Assembly (NCBI RefSeq): GCF_026212465.1
Contig: NC_080053.1
Location: 17,289,777-17,353,776, forward strand
Direction of reading: 5' to 3'
DNA length: 64,000 nucleotides
Source: Amaranthus tricolor
Lineage: Eukaryota > Streptophyta > Magnoliopsida > Caryophyllales > Amaranthaceae
Shown here in pieces: positions 22,187 through 33,228 of this stretch (position 1 is the stretch's first letter; each line of letters starts with the position of its first letter). The notes beneath the pieces are model-generated. The model had not been told where the DNA came from and did not search any database. It saw only the letters and a program-made list of their open reading frames with translations. The translations under genes were made by a program, and so were the position numbers.

Positions 22187-23530
22187 CATGGCTCCCAAAA
22201 ATAATCCTACTCAAATCGCTACCGTGCATGGTACAAATACAAATACTTCCGCGGGTTAGGCAAACAACCAAGTCGTGACCCGTTAAGATTTGGACACACT
22301 ACGCAACACCTCACTAATGCCTTCACTAAACAAATCTGCGCCATTATAAGTGCCAATAAAGTTACCCCTCAGCATCAGATATTGGCCGACATGGCGATCT
22401 ATATCAAAAATCTCAAGGAAAGGATAGAGCCTAATGAAGATGTCTCTTCCCACCGTAAGCTGATAAGGGTTAAACTAAAATCTCCCGTTCAAGCAAGAGA
22501 AAGAAAAGAAGAATAGAAATATCCAAGCTCTGGAAAAATTTTAGCAAAAGCAACTGGGGAGACCACGAAGAGTCTAAATTAGAGACTCAGGATGCCATAA
22601 AACACTTGGAAGAGAAAAGGGCAAAGCAATTTGAAGAAGTCCAATCTTTTATGGACAAAAAGCGGGATGAGAGAAAGATGATGTCGCTTACTACATCTAG
22701 CCGGCCGGTAAGCCCCATCAAAAATCTACAGGATGATTTCAGTTGAGTAGGCCCAAATGAGGCCCCTATGTTGCTGAATTCCCGGCTCTTCGCTGAGATA
22801 CTTGCTACTCCCAACCCAGCCAAGATTAAGGTTCCCAACATGACTGCCTTTGCTGGAACAACATGTCTAGAAGAACATATCGTGGCTTACAAGAACTTGA
22901 TGCTGCTGTACACTACAAATTTGATCTTATTATGTAAGTTCTTCCCTACCACACTTAGCGACATTGCTTTAATTTGGTACACATTGATTCCATTTAAAAG
23001 AATTCTCACCTTTGCCCAACTGAAGGCCAAGTTTGTAAGCCATTTTTTTGGCATAGAGGAGACAAGAAAATTCCAACTTTCACTCGTTAAAGTATCACAC
23101 AACAAGAAGGGGAGTCAACCTCTACTTACCTTAAAAAAATTCAAAAGGCTGTTCTGGAAGTGACAGACTTAGAAGAGTCAGTCACCCCACACGCCCTAAT
23201 AAACGGAATGCGGACTCCCAAGTTAAAGTTCCAGCTAGTTAATAATCAAGTAAAGACATATGCGGAGTCGATGAGACAATCCCAAAGCTATATAACCGCC
23301 TCTACAATATGTCAAGAACATGATTCCAAGAAGCGAAAGCATGATAAGCGGGAACAGGGGTAGAATCATTCAAACAAAGCCCATAGAGACGAATACTCAT
23401 CAAGAAGAGAAAGATGTTATCCTCCTCGAAAGGTGTTATTCTCCTCGTCACCAAGGTCCACCTTTCGAGATAGGGCCTCCTAGATTAAGGCTTGTTTATG
23501 TCACAAAAGAAGAACCTTAAACAAGGAACT
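22187..23530 (+). pseudogene. Tat gag
   Basis: It begins at the ATG at 22187 (MAPKNNPTQIATV) and soon meets stops. From about 22768 to 23500 three frames together give the retrotransposon Gag domain: EILATPNPAKIKVPNMTAFAG, then EEHIVAYKNLMLLY, CKFFPTTLSDIALIWY, the FAQLKAKFVSHF block, and after a frame slip at about 23160 LEESVTPHALINGM and YAESMRQSQSYITAS. A basic KKRKHDKREQG tail follows. At least two frameshifts and several stops make it inactive. Confidence 0.8.
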
Positions 23531-26100
23531 TAAGAGATGGGGGGAATGATCCCAGTTCTACATAAATAGAAGAGATATCTTCTATGCTATCAAAGATGAA
23601 CTTCCGGTACCACTGCCTACTACAACCCCTTTTGATCGTCGTAATTACAACATATGGTGTGACTATCACAAGGAACATGGCCACACCTTAACACAATGCA
23701 GAGAACTTAAACACATTTTACATGAACTTTCCGAGGAAGGAAAACTGAGGAGGTTCTTGAATAGGAAGGAGTACAGCTCTCGCAATGACAATGAGAGAAG
23801 GCCATACTGTCCGAGGCATAAATCTCCTAGAGAAGAAGAAAGAAAGAAAACTCTAATGATACCCGTGACATTAGTATGATAATAAGTGGTTTCTCTGAAG
23901 ACAACCCAAATCTTAGGGCCACAAAAGATAGTGTCCATACTTTTCTCAAGGGCCCCCCTAAATTAACTATGAGAGGCCTCGTGATGGTACTATCCCACAA
24001 CTTCTACAATAGCCTCATACTGATCCCCTGTTTGTAACGATTAAAATAGGCCAGATGAATGTAACACGGGTACTTGTAGATACGGAAAGCACGACTGATC
24101 TTATTACTTTGGACTACCTCAAACAAATGAAGTTTGAAGAAAAATACTTTAGCCTATTGACAAGCCTCTTATTGGCTTTGGAGGCAACCTTGTCCTGCCT
24201 CTTGGAACTATCTTACTTCCTGTACGAGTAGAGGAAAGAGATAACTGCAAAATGATGCCTATCCGCTTTACTATTGTGGATTAAAACTTCGCCTACATTG
24301 CTATCGTGGGACTTCCTCTTATCAATAAAATCAAAGTGGTCATTTCTCCATATCAATTACTACTGCAGTTCGAACAAGATGATGGTAGAGTTGGAATCCT
24401 TAGGGGAAATTAGAAGGCAGCACATCAGTGCCTTATTAATACAATAAAACATGTAGGTGCTCCTGAAACATCTCCCAAAAGAAAGATAGAACAAGAACAG
24501 AAAAATCAATCTGTCATGAGTGTGTACTTGGACACTCTAAATGTTCATGAAAGACCTCAACCCACTGAACAACATGAAGAGTTCAAAATTTTCAAGGGTA
24601 AGAAAATCAAAGTGGGCAAAACCTCACAAAAGTGGTGAGACACAATGTTTTGACAACTATTTTCTAATTTTGTGATTTCTTTGCTTTCTCTATTGAGGAA
24701 ATGCCCAGAATTCCACCAAGTATTATGTGCCATAAACTTCACATCAAACTTAGATACAAGTTGGTAAATCAAAAGCTGCGTCATCAGGGTAAAGAAAAAG
24801 TAGAGGTAGCCAAAGAACAGGTTAATAAGCTACTAAAGGCCGGGTTCATTCGAGAGTACTAGTACTCTTATTGGCTTTCCAATGTCCTGCTATTCAAAAA
24901 ACCCAACGACAAGTGGTTGATGTTTGTTGAGTCCACTAATCTTAACAAGGAATGTTCGAAAGATGACTATCCACTTCCTAAAATTGACCGCCTAGTAGAT
25001 TCAACGGTGAGACATGCCCTCCTAAGCTTTATGGATGCTAATGCAGGTTACTATCTATCCCTTTACCTTTGAAGATCAACCTCATACGGCTTTCATAACG
25101 AATGTCGGAGTATATTGCTATAAGTTCATGCCATTTGGATTAAAGAACGCGGGTGCCACTTACCAAAGAATGGCAAACAAATTCGTTGACACCCAGATAG
25201 TTAGGAACTTAGATGTATATGTGGATGATATGATCACAAAAAGTAGACAAGCCAAAAATCATGTTGCGGACCTATAGGAAACATTCATGACCCTTCGTAA
25301 CCACCAAATGCGCCTAAACCCTAATAAGTGTGTGTTTGGGGTCATTGGAGGGAAGTGTGTTGGATTCCTTGTAAATAAAAGGGGTATTGAAGCAAACTCG
25401 GACAAAATAAAAGCCATCCTTGATATGAAATCTCCTCCATCTGTGAAAGAAGTTCAAATATACGAAAGAAGCAGAAGAGTCTTTTAATAAGCTAAAACAG
25501 TACCTGACTTCTTTTCCCCAGTTAGTTTCCCTTGTTCAAGGAGAAACCTTGGCTTTGTATGTGTCGATGTCTGAATATTCACTGTTCGAAGTTCTAATTG
25601 CTAAAAGAGAACAGAAACAACTTCCTGTATATTATATTAGTCATGCATTTCACGGCTCAGAAGAAAATTACAGTGAAGTGGAAAAGTGTTGTTTGCTGTT
25701 GTGATGGCAAGTAGGAAATTGAATCCTTACTGCCAATCATATCAAATTCGGGTAAGAACAAATCAACCCTTGAAGAAAATCCTGGAGGGAAGGAATCAAT
25801 CAAGGCGCGTTACGGATTGGGCTAACCAATAGGCGGATTTTGGGATTGAATACGTACCGCGCACTGCGATCAAGGCTCAAGCATTGGCTAGTTTCATAGC
25901 TGAAAGCACGGGGCCAAATCCTAATGACCCCGGTCAAGAGTGGAAGCTATATGTAGATAGCTCCTCCATAAAATCCACAAGTAGAGTTGGCAACTAACAA
26001 TATAATCTATTGGGGTTAGAATGGAAAGAGCAGTGCAATTTGAGTTTGCAGCATCCAATAATGAAGTAGAATATGAAGTTCTAATCCTGGGGTATGGGGG
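23531..26100 (+). pseudogene. Tat pol: protease, reverse transcriptase, RNase H
   Basis: A protease-like VLVDTESTTDLITLDYL occurs at about 24066-24120, with the catalytic DxG altered to DTE. Reverse transcriptase pieces follow: FIREY..YSYWLSNVL and KDDYPLPKIDRLVD (24840-25010), then YKFMPFGLKNAGATYQRM and LDVYVDDMITKSR (25035-25277) and LNPNKCVFGV. At about 25450-25460 the sequence jumps from the RT connection into RNase H (SFNKLKQYLTSFPQLVSL, YYISHAFHGSEENYSEVEK). A second RNase-H-like start, WKLYVDSSSIKSTS, lies at 25942-25983. The text breaks off near 26100 before any integrase. Many stops and frameshifts. Confidence 0.8.
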
Positions 26101-26181
26101 ATAGGTAAACGGTGTTTTCTCCAAAGTCTAGAGCCCGGGTTCTCTTTCACGTTCCGGATCCATTTTCTCAGCCCATTGCCT

Positions 26182-27721
26182 TTATTCTTCTGTTTCGATG
26201 GTCTGGTTAGTCAAATCTTCCGAGTCTCGATCAAGTACATCTTTTAAATTGACCAAGGCCTCATTTAGGCTGGGCTCGACCAGCTCTCGAAGCTTCTCAA
26301 AGTTGACCCCAATTTTTTCAGCAGGCAGCTTGAACTTCTCCATATCGACCAATGCACCGCTATTCATCATTTGGATTAAGAGTTCGGTCATGAATTGCAA
26401 AGTATCGTTATAATCTATCAATTTTCGCGCAATCCATGACTTCCTTTCAGACTGGAGCTTGCAAACCTTCGCCGCGTCCAAGACTCTTTCGAATTGGTCC
26501 ATATCTTCCTGCATCATCTTGGAAAACTTTTCATATTCACCGAATACTTTGTCGTGAACTTTAAGCATGTTTCCTCTTCTCCATCAAAGTCTGAGCTTCC
26601 TCGTTGGAAGGTGCTTTATCTATGCCTTGCAATTTTTTCTTGGCGATGTACAATCAAAGATAAGTTACAAAAGTCAAGACATGTTACTTGAAAAATTCTA
26701 GGTATATTATTGAAAACCTTAGCTTTGGAGGAGTGGGAAGAGGAGTAGTATCTTCCGCTCTTTTAACACGGTTATGGGTCATCTTCATCATATTGAACTT
26801 CTCTATTAGATCTTGATGTTTTCATTGTAGTTTTTCCTTGGCAATTTCTGCAAAGATAAACAGGCGTTAATGTTTTGAATCAAACGGCAAAAGGGAGATA
26901 TGAGGATACTTACGATTGTGAATTTTTAAGCTAATTTCAAAGGGCTAGAGCAACTCTTTGACCCTTAGAGTTGGCACTTTAGGAATCCAGTTACGCTGGA
27001 CATTAATAGGCTTACAACCTTGTTTTATGGCCATTCTCGCATAATCTATTATCACTGTCTCATCTACTGTACATTGCGGGATATATTATTGTTGAGTTTA
27101 AGGACCTTGGATTTAATGTCAAAAGTAGTCTTAAAAATTCAAGGCTAGGAATTGTACCAAAATACGAACATTGTTCGGTAACCCTTCTGGTTATCCGAGA
27201 GTTCACCTGCTATCCTAAGCCCTAACTCAAAGGCTGGGACTTATACGACTATACAGTTTGATGGTGGGAACTTGACTGTATTCAGGTTCGGCAGTTTTAT
27301 AATATTATAACCATCTGGTAGACCCCACATGTCCATCAAAGCCTCCCTCTTGGTGTCTAACATATACTTTGTGGGGCCATTTATAAAATAGTTAAGAGGA
27401 CCGCCATGTGGTATGTAAAAAAGTGGAGGACTTCAGCAGCACTTGCTCTATTCGATGCAATTGAGCTTTTCACCATCTTGTTTGTATCTACATACAAAAA
27501 TTCTTCTACTTCAGAGTTTATTCTTGTTAAATAATTGGGCAAAAAGCAACTCTCACTTCCCATGGAGTGGGATATCTTATTTCAGGCGAGTATATGGGGT
27601 GTATAGATGATTCGCTCCCGCTTTTTATTGATGAGTAATAGAGGGTAATATGCACAGAAGTAGTCCAATCCGAGCCATCTTCTACTTTCGCCTTATTATC
27701 TATGGGAGTTTTCTTACCCAA
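26182..27721 (-). pseudogene. Antisense extra frame of the Tat element
   Basis: Opposite to gag-pol, the minus strand carries a broken frame read from 27721 down to 26182. The start piece MGKKTPIDNKAKVEDGS runs into SPEIRYPTPWEVRVAF. Next come the pieces NSEVEEFLYVDTNKMV and, through stops, MWGLPDGYNIIKLPN and VPAFELGLRIAGEL. The last piece (26568-26182, 128 residues) is helical and charged (KVFGEYEKFSKMMQEDMDQ). VPAFELGLR-like wording is typical of plant-transposon domains found in extra frames of Ty3/gypsy elements. Such frames, in either orientation, are known downstream of pol in Tat elements. Function unknown; a separate nested element is possible. Confidence 0.45.
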
Positions 27722-27739
27722 GTTCTTTTTTATTGTGTC

Positions 27740-28199
27740 AATTAAGTTCGGTGCTTTACATTTATGTTAACTGATGGTTACGAGTTATCCTTATTATCAT
27801 TCACATTTCGGGAACAATAAGAATATTATACAAATTTTATGTGAAAAAAATAAAAATTAATATCATGAACAAATGAAGAACATTTTGAAGATATGAAGAA
27901 CAATTTGAAGATCTTTTAAGAAATTCAAAGAAATTCAAAGAAAATTCAAAGAAAATTTAAGAAAATTTGAAGAATACCTTTTTGAAGATCTTGAGAACTA
28001 CTAGAAGGTTTTAAGGTTTGTGGATGTCAGAGCGTCTCTCTCTAGCTTTCTCTCTCTAGAATCAATAATTTAAGAATTAGAAATGAGCAATTGATGAGAT
28101 TTAGGCTTCAATTCTCCTACTTATATGGTCAATAAATGCTCATCTACTAAAATCACTATTCATGTCGGAAGTTCGGAGGGTCGGATCTAACAAATTACT
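27740..28199. other. Noncoding region between the antisense frame and the tandem array
   Basis: AT-rich, with a short GAAGAAC/TTTGAAGAT-rich stretch at about 27880-27990 that looks like local slippage. CT-rich sequence at 28035-28060 could be the leader of the antisense frame. No gene supported. Confidence 0.5.
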
Positions 28200-29310
28200 T
28201 GTATCATGCCTTGGGGTGAGTGATTCAGACCCCTTCTTTTTGAGTTATTTGGGGTGTATGGTCTAATTTGTCTAAGTATGAAAATCTGTCCGTATCATCA
28301 AGGATGAAGTTATTCAGACCCTCCTTTTAGCCTAAGAATTGAACCTTGGGGCTAATTTTGTTAAGTTAAGATTTGAGTTCGTATCTTCAAGGATGAAGTG
28401 ATTCGGACCCCTTTTAGCCCAAGAAAGGAATCTTGGGGTTAATTTGGCTAAGTTAAAATTTCGGTCCATATCTTCAAGATGAAGGATTCAGAATCCTCTC
28501 TTTTGGGTGTTCTTGGAAAGAGGAGGAAGTTTGGCTAAGTATCAGCTCAATACAATGTAACAGGAGGTCTAGGTTAAGAGGGATTCAGACCCCTTTTTAG
28601 CCCAAGAATTGAATCATGGGGCTATTTTGGTTAAGTTAGGATTGAAGTCCGTCCCTTCATAGAAAATGATTCGGACCCCCCTTTTTAACCCAAGGAAAAT
28701 CTTAGGGCTAATTCATCTAAGTTACATTCTTCATCCATGACATCAGAATGAAGGATTCAGACCCTTTTTATCGCCAAAAATGGAAAATGAGGTTAAGTAT
28801 GGAACAACATCCGTGTCTTCAACTGATGAGGATTCGGACCCCTTTTTCAGTTCCTCAAAATGAGATCCTTAATACATTCTAAGTGTTGAAGAAGACTATG
28901 ATCCGAGACATCCCAGAAGAAAGGATTCGGACCCCTTTTTTGAGGTCCTGAGGTGAATAATTGTCTAAGTATGAGACCATGAAATTTCACCACGACACAG
29001 TTATCCGTGACTTTAGTTTGAGGCCAACATTCGAGCCCTCTTGTTAGCCCTAACGTTTGGGCTTCAATATTCAAGTATTCATAAGATGCCATGTTATAAG
29101 GTATACGAGACATCTAAATAAGTCCATATACTTCAAGTTTTTCCAAACTATCATTCGGATATTGTTAGCATCATCAAAAAGTATTCGGACACTCTTTTTA
29201 GCTTAAAAGCAAGGGCTGAATTATTCTAAGTCTTCGTGAAAATCCTAGTCATGCTTCATCTTTGTAATATATTTCCTGTGTCATCGACAATTGATTCGGA
29301 CCTCTCGAGA
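28200..29310. repeat. Diverged tandem array, about 88-bp unit
   Basis: The core ATTCGGACCCCTTTTT or ATTCAGACCCC starts at 28223, 28312, 28401, 28486, 28583, 28669, 28755, 28832 and 28925, with outlying copies at 29183 and 29293. Spacings are 77-97 bp, averaging about 88. Units also share AGCCCAAGAA, TTGGGGCTAATTT and AAGTTA-like words. Unit length and sequence vary, as in the hypervariable 3' untranslated regions of Tat-lineage elements. Confidence 0.85.
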
Positions 29311-30114
29311 CATAATATATTATATTAGAAATTAGTTTTTTCTTTAATTAACTCTTTTAATCTAATTTCTTAATTCAACGAATTTCAACCACGATACAAA
29401 AACCATAACACAATAAAATATGTTATACCCCCTTTACCAAAATAATTAAATCAAAAAAAATATTATAAATAATTTTATAAAAATAGAAAAACATATAAAT
29501 CTAGCTCTATTTTCATATTCTCATTTAAAAATTCATATTTCATACTAATATATACACATATCAACCAAAATCCTTAAAAATAAAAAGCATTTAATTTGTT
29601 TCAATGATGATTTTTAATCTTATGTCTTGAGCATAATAAACCTTGTTCTATAAATCAACCCATCACACATTTTTCTTAAAAATCTCTACTCATGAAAATT
29701 CTTTTTATAAATTAGTGATATTTACACATATATACATAATTTCAGTATCATATAAAATCATGAAATAAAATATAAACATACTTTTAATAACATGTTTTCA
29801 TTACTAATTTATTTCTTTCTATGTATTTAAAATAAAAAGTATGAACATGATCCTTTAAACAAATTGAAATTTTGTTAAAGGTTTATGAATCATGAATTCT
29901 TACCAATCAAATATCATAAGGCTTGAATTTTGACACCTGAACGCCGAAAATCAAACCTTGAGGTTTTTTTTTTCTTTTTTTTTTCTCGCTTTTTCCTCTT
30001 TGTTTTAATGGAATAGAGGAAATGGAGCAAAAATTTCTGATTTTGGTTCTATGCTATGCATCCATATGAAAGGATTAAGACATGATTATGAAAGGGATAA
30101 TTCATTCCCAAACC

Positions 30115-30117
<3 letters not shown>
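29311..30117. other. AT-rich DNA without recognisable gene
   Basis: Ordinary AT-rich sequence with a T/C-rich tract at about 29965-30005. It may include the end of the Tat element or its 3' LTR, but no matching LTR could be seen. Confidence 0.5.
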
Positions 30118-30163
<46 letters not shown>

Positions 30164-30164
30164 G

Positions 30165-30205
<41 letters not shown>

Positions 30206-30207
30206 TA

Positions 30208-30251
<44 letters not shown>

Positions 30252-30254
30252 TTA

Positions 30255-30333
<79 letters not shown>

Positions 30334-30348
30334 TATTTATTTACTTTT
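30118..30348. repeat. (ATT)n microsatellite, about 230 bp
   Basis: Long run of TTA/ATT triplets with rare interruptions (ATG, ACT, CTT), ending in TATTTATTTATTTA. It abuts the 3' end of the minus-strand L1 LINE and may have grown from that element's tail. Confidence 0.95.
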
Positions 30349-31024
30349 GGAAACTGAAAAATATCATTACACCAAACAAAACCAAATACAAACACAAAGA
30401 TAAGGTAACTACTTTTGTGCCCACCTTCGAGGAGGGGTTGTACCAATTCACTCTTCATGTGAAAAAAGTAGAAAGCAATAGCCAAAAAGAAACAAAACAA
30501 TACAAGAAGGTAATGAAAGAGATCTCTAAACCAAACACTGATTTGAGCTTTTACAGGATAAAGAGCTGTAATTCGAGTATTAACTTCATGTTGAATCCTC
30601 TTCATGATCATATCCACAGTACTGACATGTCGTTGCCATATTGCTTCATTCCTAGCATGCCAAATTTGGTAATATAAGCAGCTAATGCTCATATAAGTGA
30701 TTTTCCTCTTGAAACTATGCATTTTCTACCATTTCTTAACAATGTCAACAAGGGTGTAGCTTAGAATTGAGTGCCTAGCCATGATCTCAACCCAGTCAAA
30801 CACTGAAGACTGAATGGACGATTGAAGAAGATATGATTAACTAATTTGGAGCCTAAGAAGCAAATAGGGCACTCATATTCTTCAAGGAGATTCATATGCA
30901 TAAGGTTATCCTTGGTTTTCAATTTATTCTTCACAACTATCTGATAATGGGCTTTTGGCATGTCGCTAATACGAAAAGTCTTGGCTATGGAAACAATATT
31001 TATAATCATCCTAATACTACTACA
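30340..31024 (-). pseudogene. L1-type LINE ORF2, zinc-knuckle C-terminus and 3' end
   Basis: Minus-strand translation contains NKLKTKDNLMHMNLLEEYEC, a PICFLGSKLVNHIFFNRPFS block and TGLRSWLGTQF, which is the zf-RVT domain at the C-terminus of plant L1 reverse transcriptases. After a frame change come YQIWHARNEAIWQRHVST and KRIQHEVNTRITAL, also typical of L1 C-termini. The element then runs into the (ATT)n array on its 3' side. The rest of the domain continues at 32371 beyond an LTR-like insertion. Stops and frame slips show it is dead. Confidence 0.7.
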
Positions 31025-32370
31025 ACGAGTGTAATGGTAAATCGAGGGTGCAATCACAAGGATAAGGGATGCTAGACTAAAGACTCGGTGTGGAAATATT
31101 ATATGGAAGGTTGGTTGGTGGGTGAACTAAACTAATGACAAGAATGAAAAACAAAACTAAACAATAAAAGACAAGGGGGATTAGACTAGGTCTACCCTAG
31201 AAAGATCTATTGAAAATAAAGATAAGGTAGGTCAAAGGAGATCGAACGATAATCAATCAAGATACTCTAGATAGCGAGAGGAAGTTTGTGACCCTATAAG
31301 CCACACGAACAATCTATAATCGCCCTACGTCTCTCAAGGAGTGGCATGACAAGATTCGAATCAAATATCAATCAATCAATCATCATCATCAACCTCAACC
31401 CCAATACTAAACATTAAAGACAAGGCCAAACCTAGGGTTTCACTAATCTAAAACCCTTAAAGAAACTACTCTAATATATTAAAACTAAAAGCAATAAACA
31501 TGGAAAGCAATAAATCAATTCTAGAAAACATAAATGAAATGAAAGACAATAAAGCAATAAAGAAAGCATTAAATGAATTGAATAACAAGAAAACATTAAA
31601 TCTATACTAGCAAAGCATTAAATGAAAGCATAAATGAAAGAAAGAAAGATATTAAAGCATAAAGGAAATGTAAACTTACATAAACAAAGGAGATGAAAGC
31701 ATAAATGAAGAACAATAAAACTAATCTAGGGTTTTAAACTAAGAAAACAAGTAAAGGAATTATGTTCTAAAGTCAGGCACAAAGGCACCCATACTAGGCA
31801 TAATGGTTTATCCAGATACAAGGGGTATTTATAAGCTAAGGAACAAAAGGGGTAAAAAGCTCTAGAAGCCCTTGAAGTTCAGCTCGCGAATAAATAAAAA
31901 TACGCAGTCCGGTGGGGCCATTTGCCAGAATTGGAAGTTCATTCACCCGAATGGGCACCCATTCGACCAAATGGAGCTCCATTAGGTGTTTCCAGCAAGT
32001 TTCAGCACCAAACTGTAGCATCCAGTGCCTATTTGCCCGAATTGGTATCTCATTTGGCCGAACCTTGATCCATTCGACCAAATGGTGATGGGATTCGTTC
32101 GAATGCCTCCATTCTTTGGTCTAATTTGATCTTTTGAAGTCCTATATGGCTTCCGAGCCTTGCGGGGACCTTAGGGATGACTTGGAATGCTTGGAAAAGC
32201 TTCGGTATACGTGTCTATTCTTCGATAATGGTGTCTAAGTCTCGTACGCAACGAAAATACCTTGAAATCTCTGAAAACACCTGAAATTACCTCAAAGCAC
32301 CATGGAGACAAGAACAAGGTGATATCATTCGTAAACTGTATAAAAATCATTTTAAAACACGAGACTCAAC
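31025..32370 (-). mobile_element. LTR-like noncoding insertion inside the L1 LINE
   Basis: About 1.35 kb without coding capacity, flanked by ACTACA on both sides (31019-31024 and 32371-32376), where L1 coding similarity stops and resumes. On the minus strand it begins TGTTGAGTCTCG or close to it and carries a TATA-like CTTATAAATA (31826-31835), which suggests a solo LTR or a short LTR element. The plus-strand left end is not a clear TG dinucleotide, so the exact limits are uncertain. The motif ATTCGACCAAATGG occurs twice inside (31971 and 32073). Confidence 0.45.
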
Positions 32371-32376
32371 ACTACA

Positions 32377-32830
32377 ATGAAGAGATAAATGTGCTCTAAA
32401 AACGAGCACATCACCATCCATAGGATAAACGTAGTCTTGGGAATAGATGATCTGTCACAGACAAACTTAGTCCACGGGACTACAAGACCATCTGCACAGT
32501 AACTATTGTAAACCTCTTTGAGGTTATAGGATTGTTGACGTATCCGGTGTTCCATGTCCTTTACATGACATATCTTCCTAGAGGACCAACTCGCAGTAGG
32601 AGAGGGGTTGAAGATATGTAGGTCAACCCCTTTGGTGTAGACTCCATGAACCCATCATACCCACAAGGACTCTGACAGGTGATGGATATGCCAAACAAGC
32701 TTACGTATTGCTACCTCATTCCACAACTCAATGTTACGCTTGACTTGCTATCAAGGATTTCATCATTTTCTTCAAGTAACTCCAGTAGCACTAAATCTAA
32801 GTCCTATATCTTTCATAAACTAGCTTTTTG
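32377..32830 (-). pseudogene. L1-type LINE ORF2, upstream half of zf-RVT region
   Basis: The minus strand encodes SYNLKEVYNSYCADGLVVPW, then TKFVCDRSSIPKTTFILWMV. This is the YSVKSAYN...WWKLVWNSKVIPKHSFILW-type block just before the zf-RVT zinc ligands of plant L1 elements. It is the upstream neighbour of 30340-31024, separated by the LTR-like insertion. Weaker matching with stops extends to about 32830. Confidence 0.65.
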
Positions 32831-32839
32831 TATTCAAAA

Positions 32840-32932
32840 GTATGTGGGTGCTTAGCTTGTCGTTCGGCTCCCTACCAACTTCTTGTAGAGTTTTTCTTTA
32901 TGAAATGAATTGCATTTATTATTATTATTATT

Positions 32933-32963
<31 letters not shown>
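32840..32963 (+). mobile_element. Short LINE 3' end with (ATT)n(GTT)n tail
   Basis: The stretch ending in TTCTTGTAGAGTTTTTC and GAAATGAATTGCATTT looks like the 3'UTR end of a plant L1 LINE. It is followed by about six ATT and nine GTT triplets (32916-32963) in place of a poly(A) tail. Heavily 5'-truncated if so; no target duplication checked. Confidence 0.4.
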
Positions 32964-32964
<1 letters not shown>

Positions 32965-33228
32965 GTGGTAAGGTATTTTCATTTAACCACACTAATTAAG
33001 TGCGGGAATCATAACCCCTTTATAAGTGTGGGAAAATGCATACCTAGACAAATATACGAAATTTAGGTTATAAATTACCCATACTTATAAGTGTGGCTAA
33101 CCTAGACAAATATACGAAATTTAGGTTATAAATTACCCACACTTATAAGCGTGGCTATAAATATAATTACCCACACTTATAAGCATGGGTATTAGCCTAA
33201 TTAAAAATAAAATAAAATAAACTCAAAT
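32964..33228. repeat. CACTA-type subterminal palindromes with 58-bp tandem duplication
   Basis: Contains four copies of the palindromic word ACACTTATAAGTGTGG or close variants, plus a 58-bp direct duplication starting ACCTAGACAAATATACG at 33042 and 33100. The same palindrome family occurs at 39160-39500. Arrays like this lie just inside the ends of CACTA elements. No TIR was found at this block, so it is taken as a truncated end. Confidence 0.5.

Larger units (their letters stand above)
21690..29310 (+). mobile_element. Decayed Ty3/gypsy Tat-lineage retrotransposon
   Basis: In order on the plus strand: a presumed LTR end, a primer-binding-site-like sequence (22131-22149), gag, protease, reverse transcriptase and RNase H, then a second RNase-H-like block. 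These are followed by a degenerate reading frame on the opposite strand (26182-27721) and a tandem-repeat array (28200-29310). The dual RNase H, the CYKFMPFGLKNAGATYQRM motif, an antisense extra frame and a repeat-rich 3' region are together characteristic of the Tat group. The integrase is missing and LTR limits were not resolved, so both outer coordinates are approximate. Confidence 0.7.

Noticed and set aside
28200..29310. Array of regularly spaced repeats considered as CRISPR
   Set aside because: Units are diverged, spacing varies, no constant short repeat with unique spacers, and the context is a plant retrotransposon.
30051..30677. 208-codon frame of Ile, Leu and Tyr runs
   Set aside because: Translation of the (ATT)n microsatellite and its flanks; no protein features.
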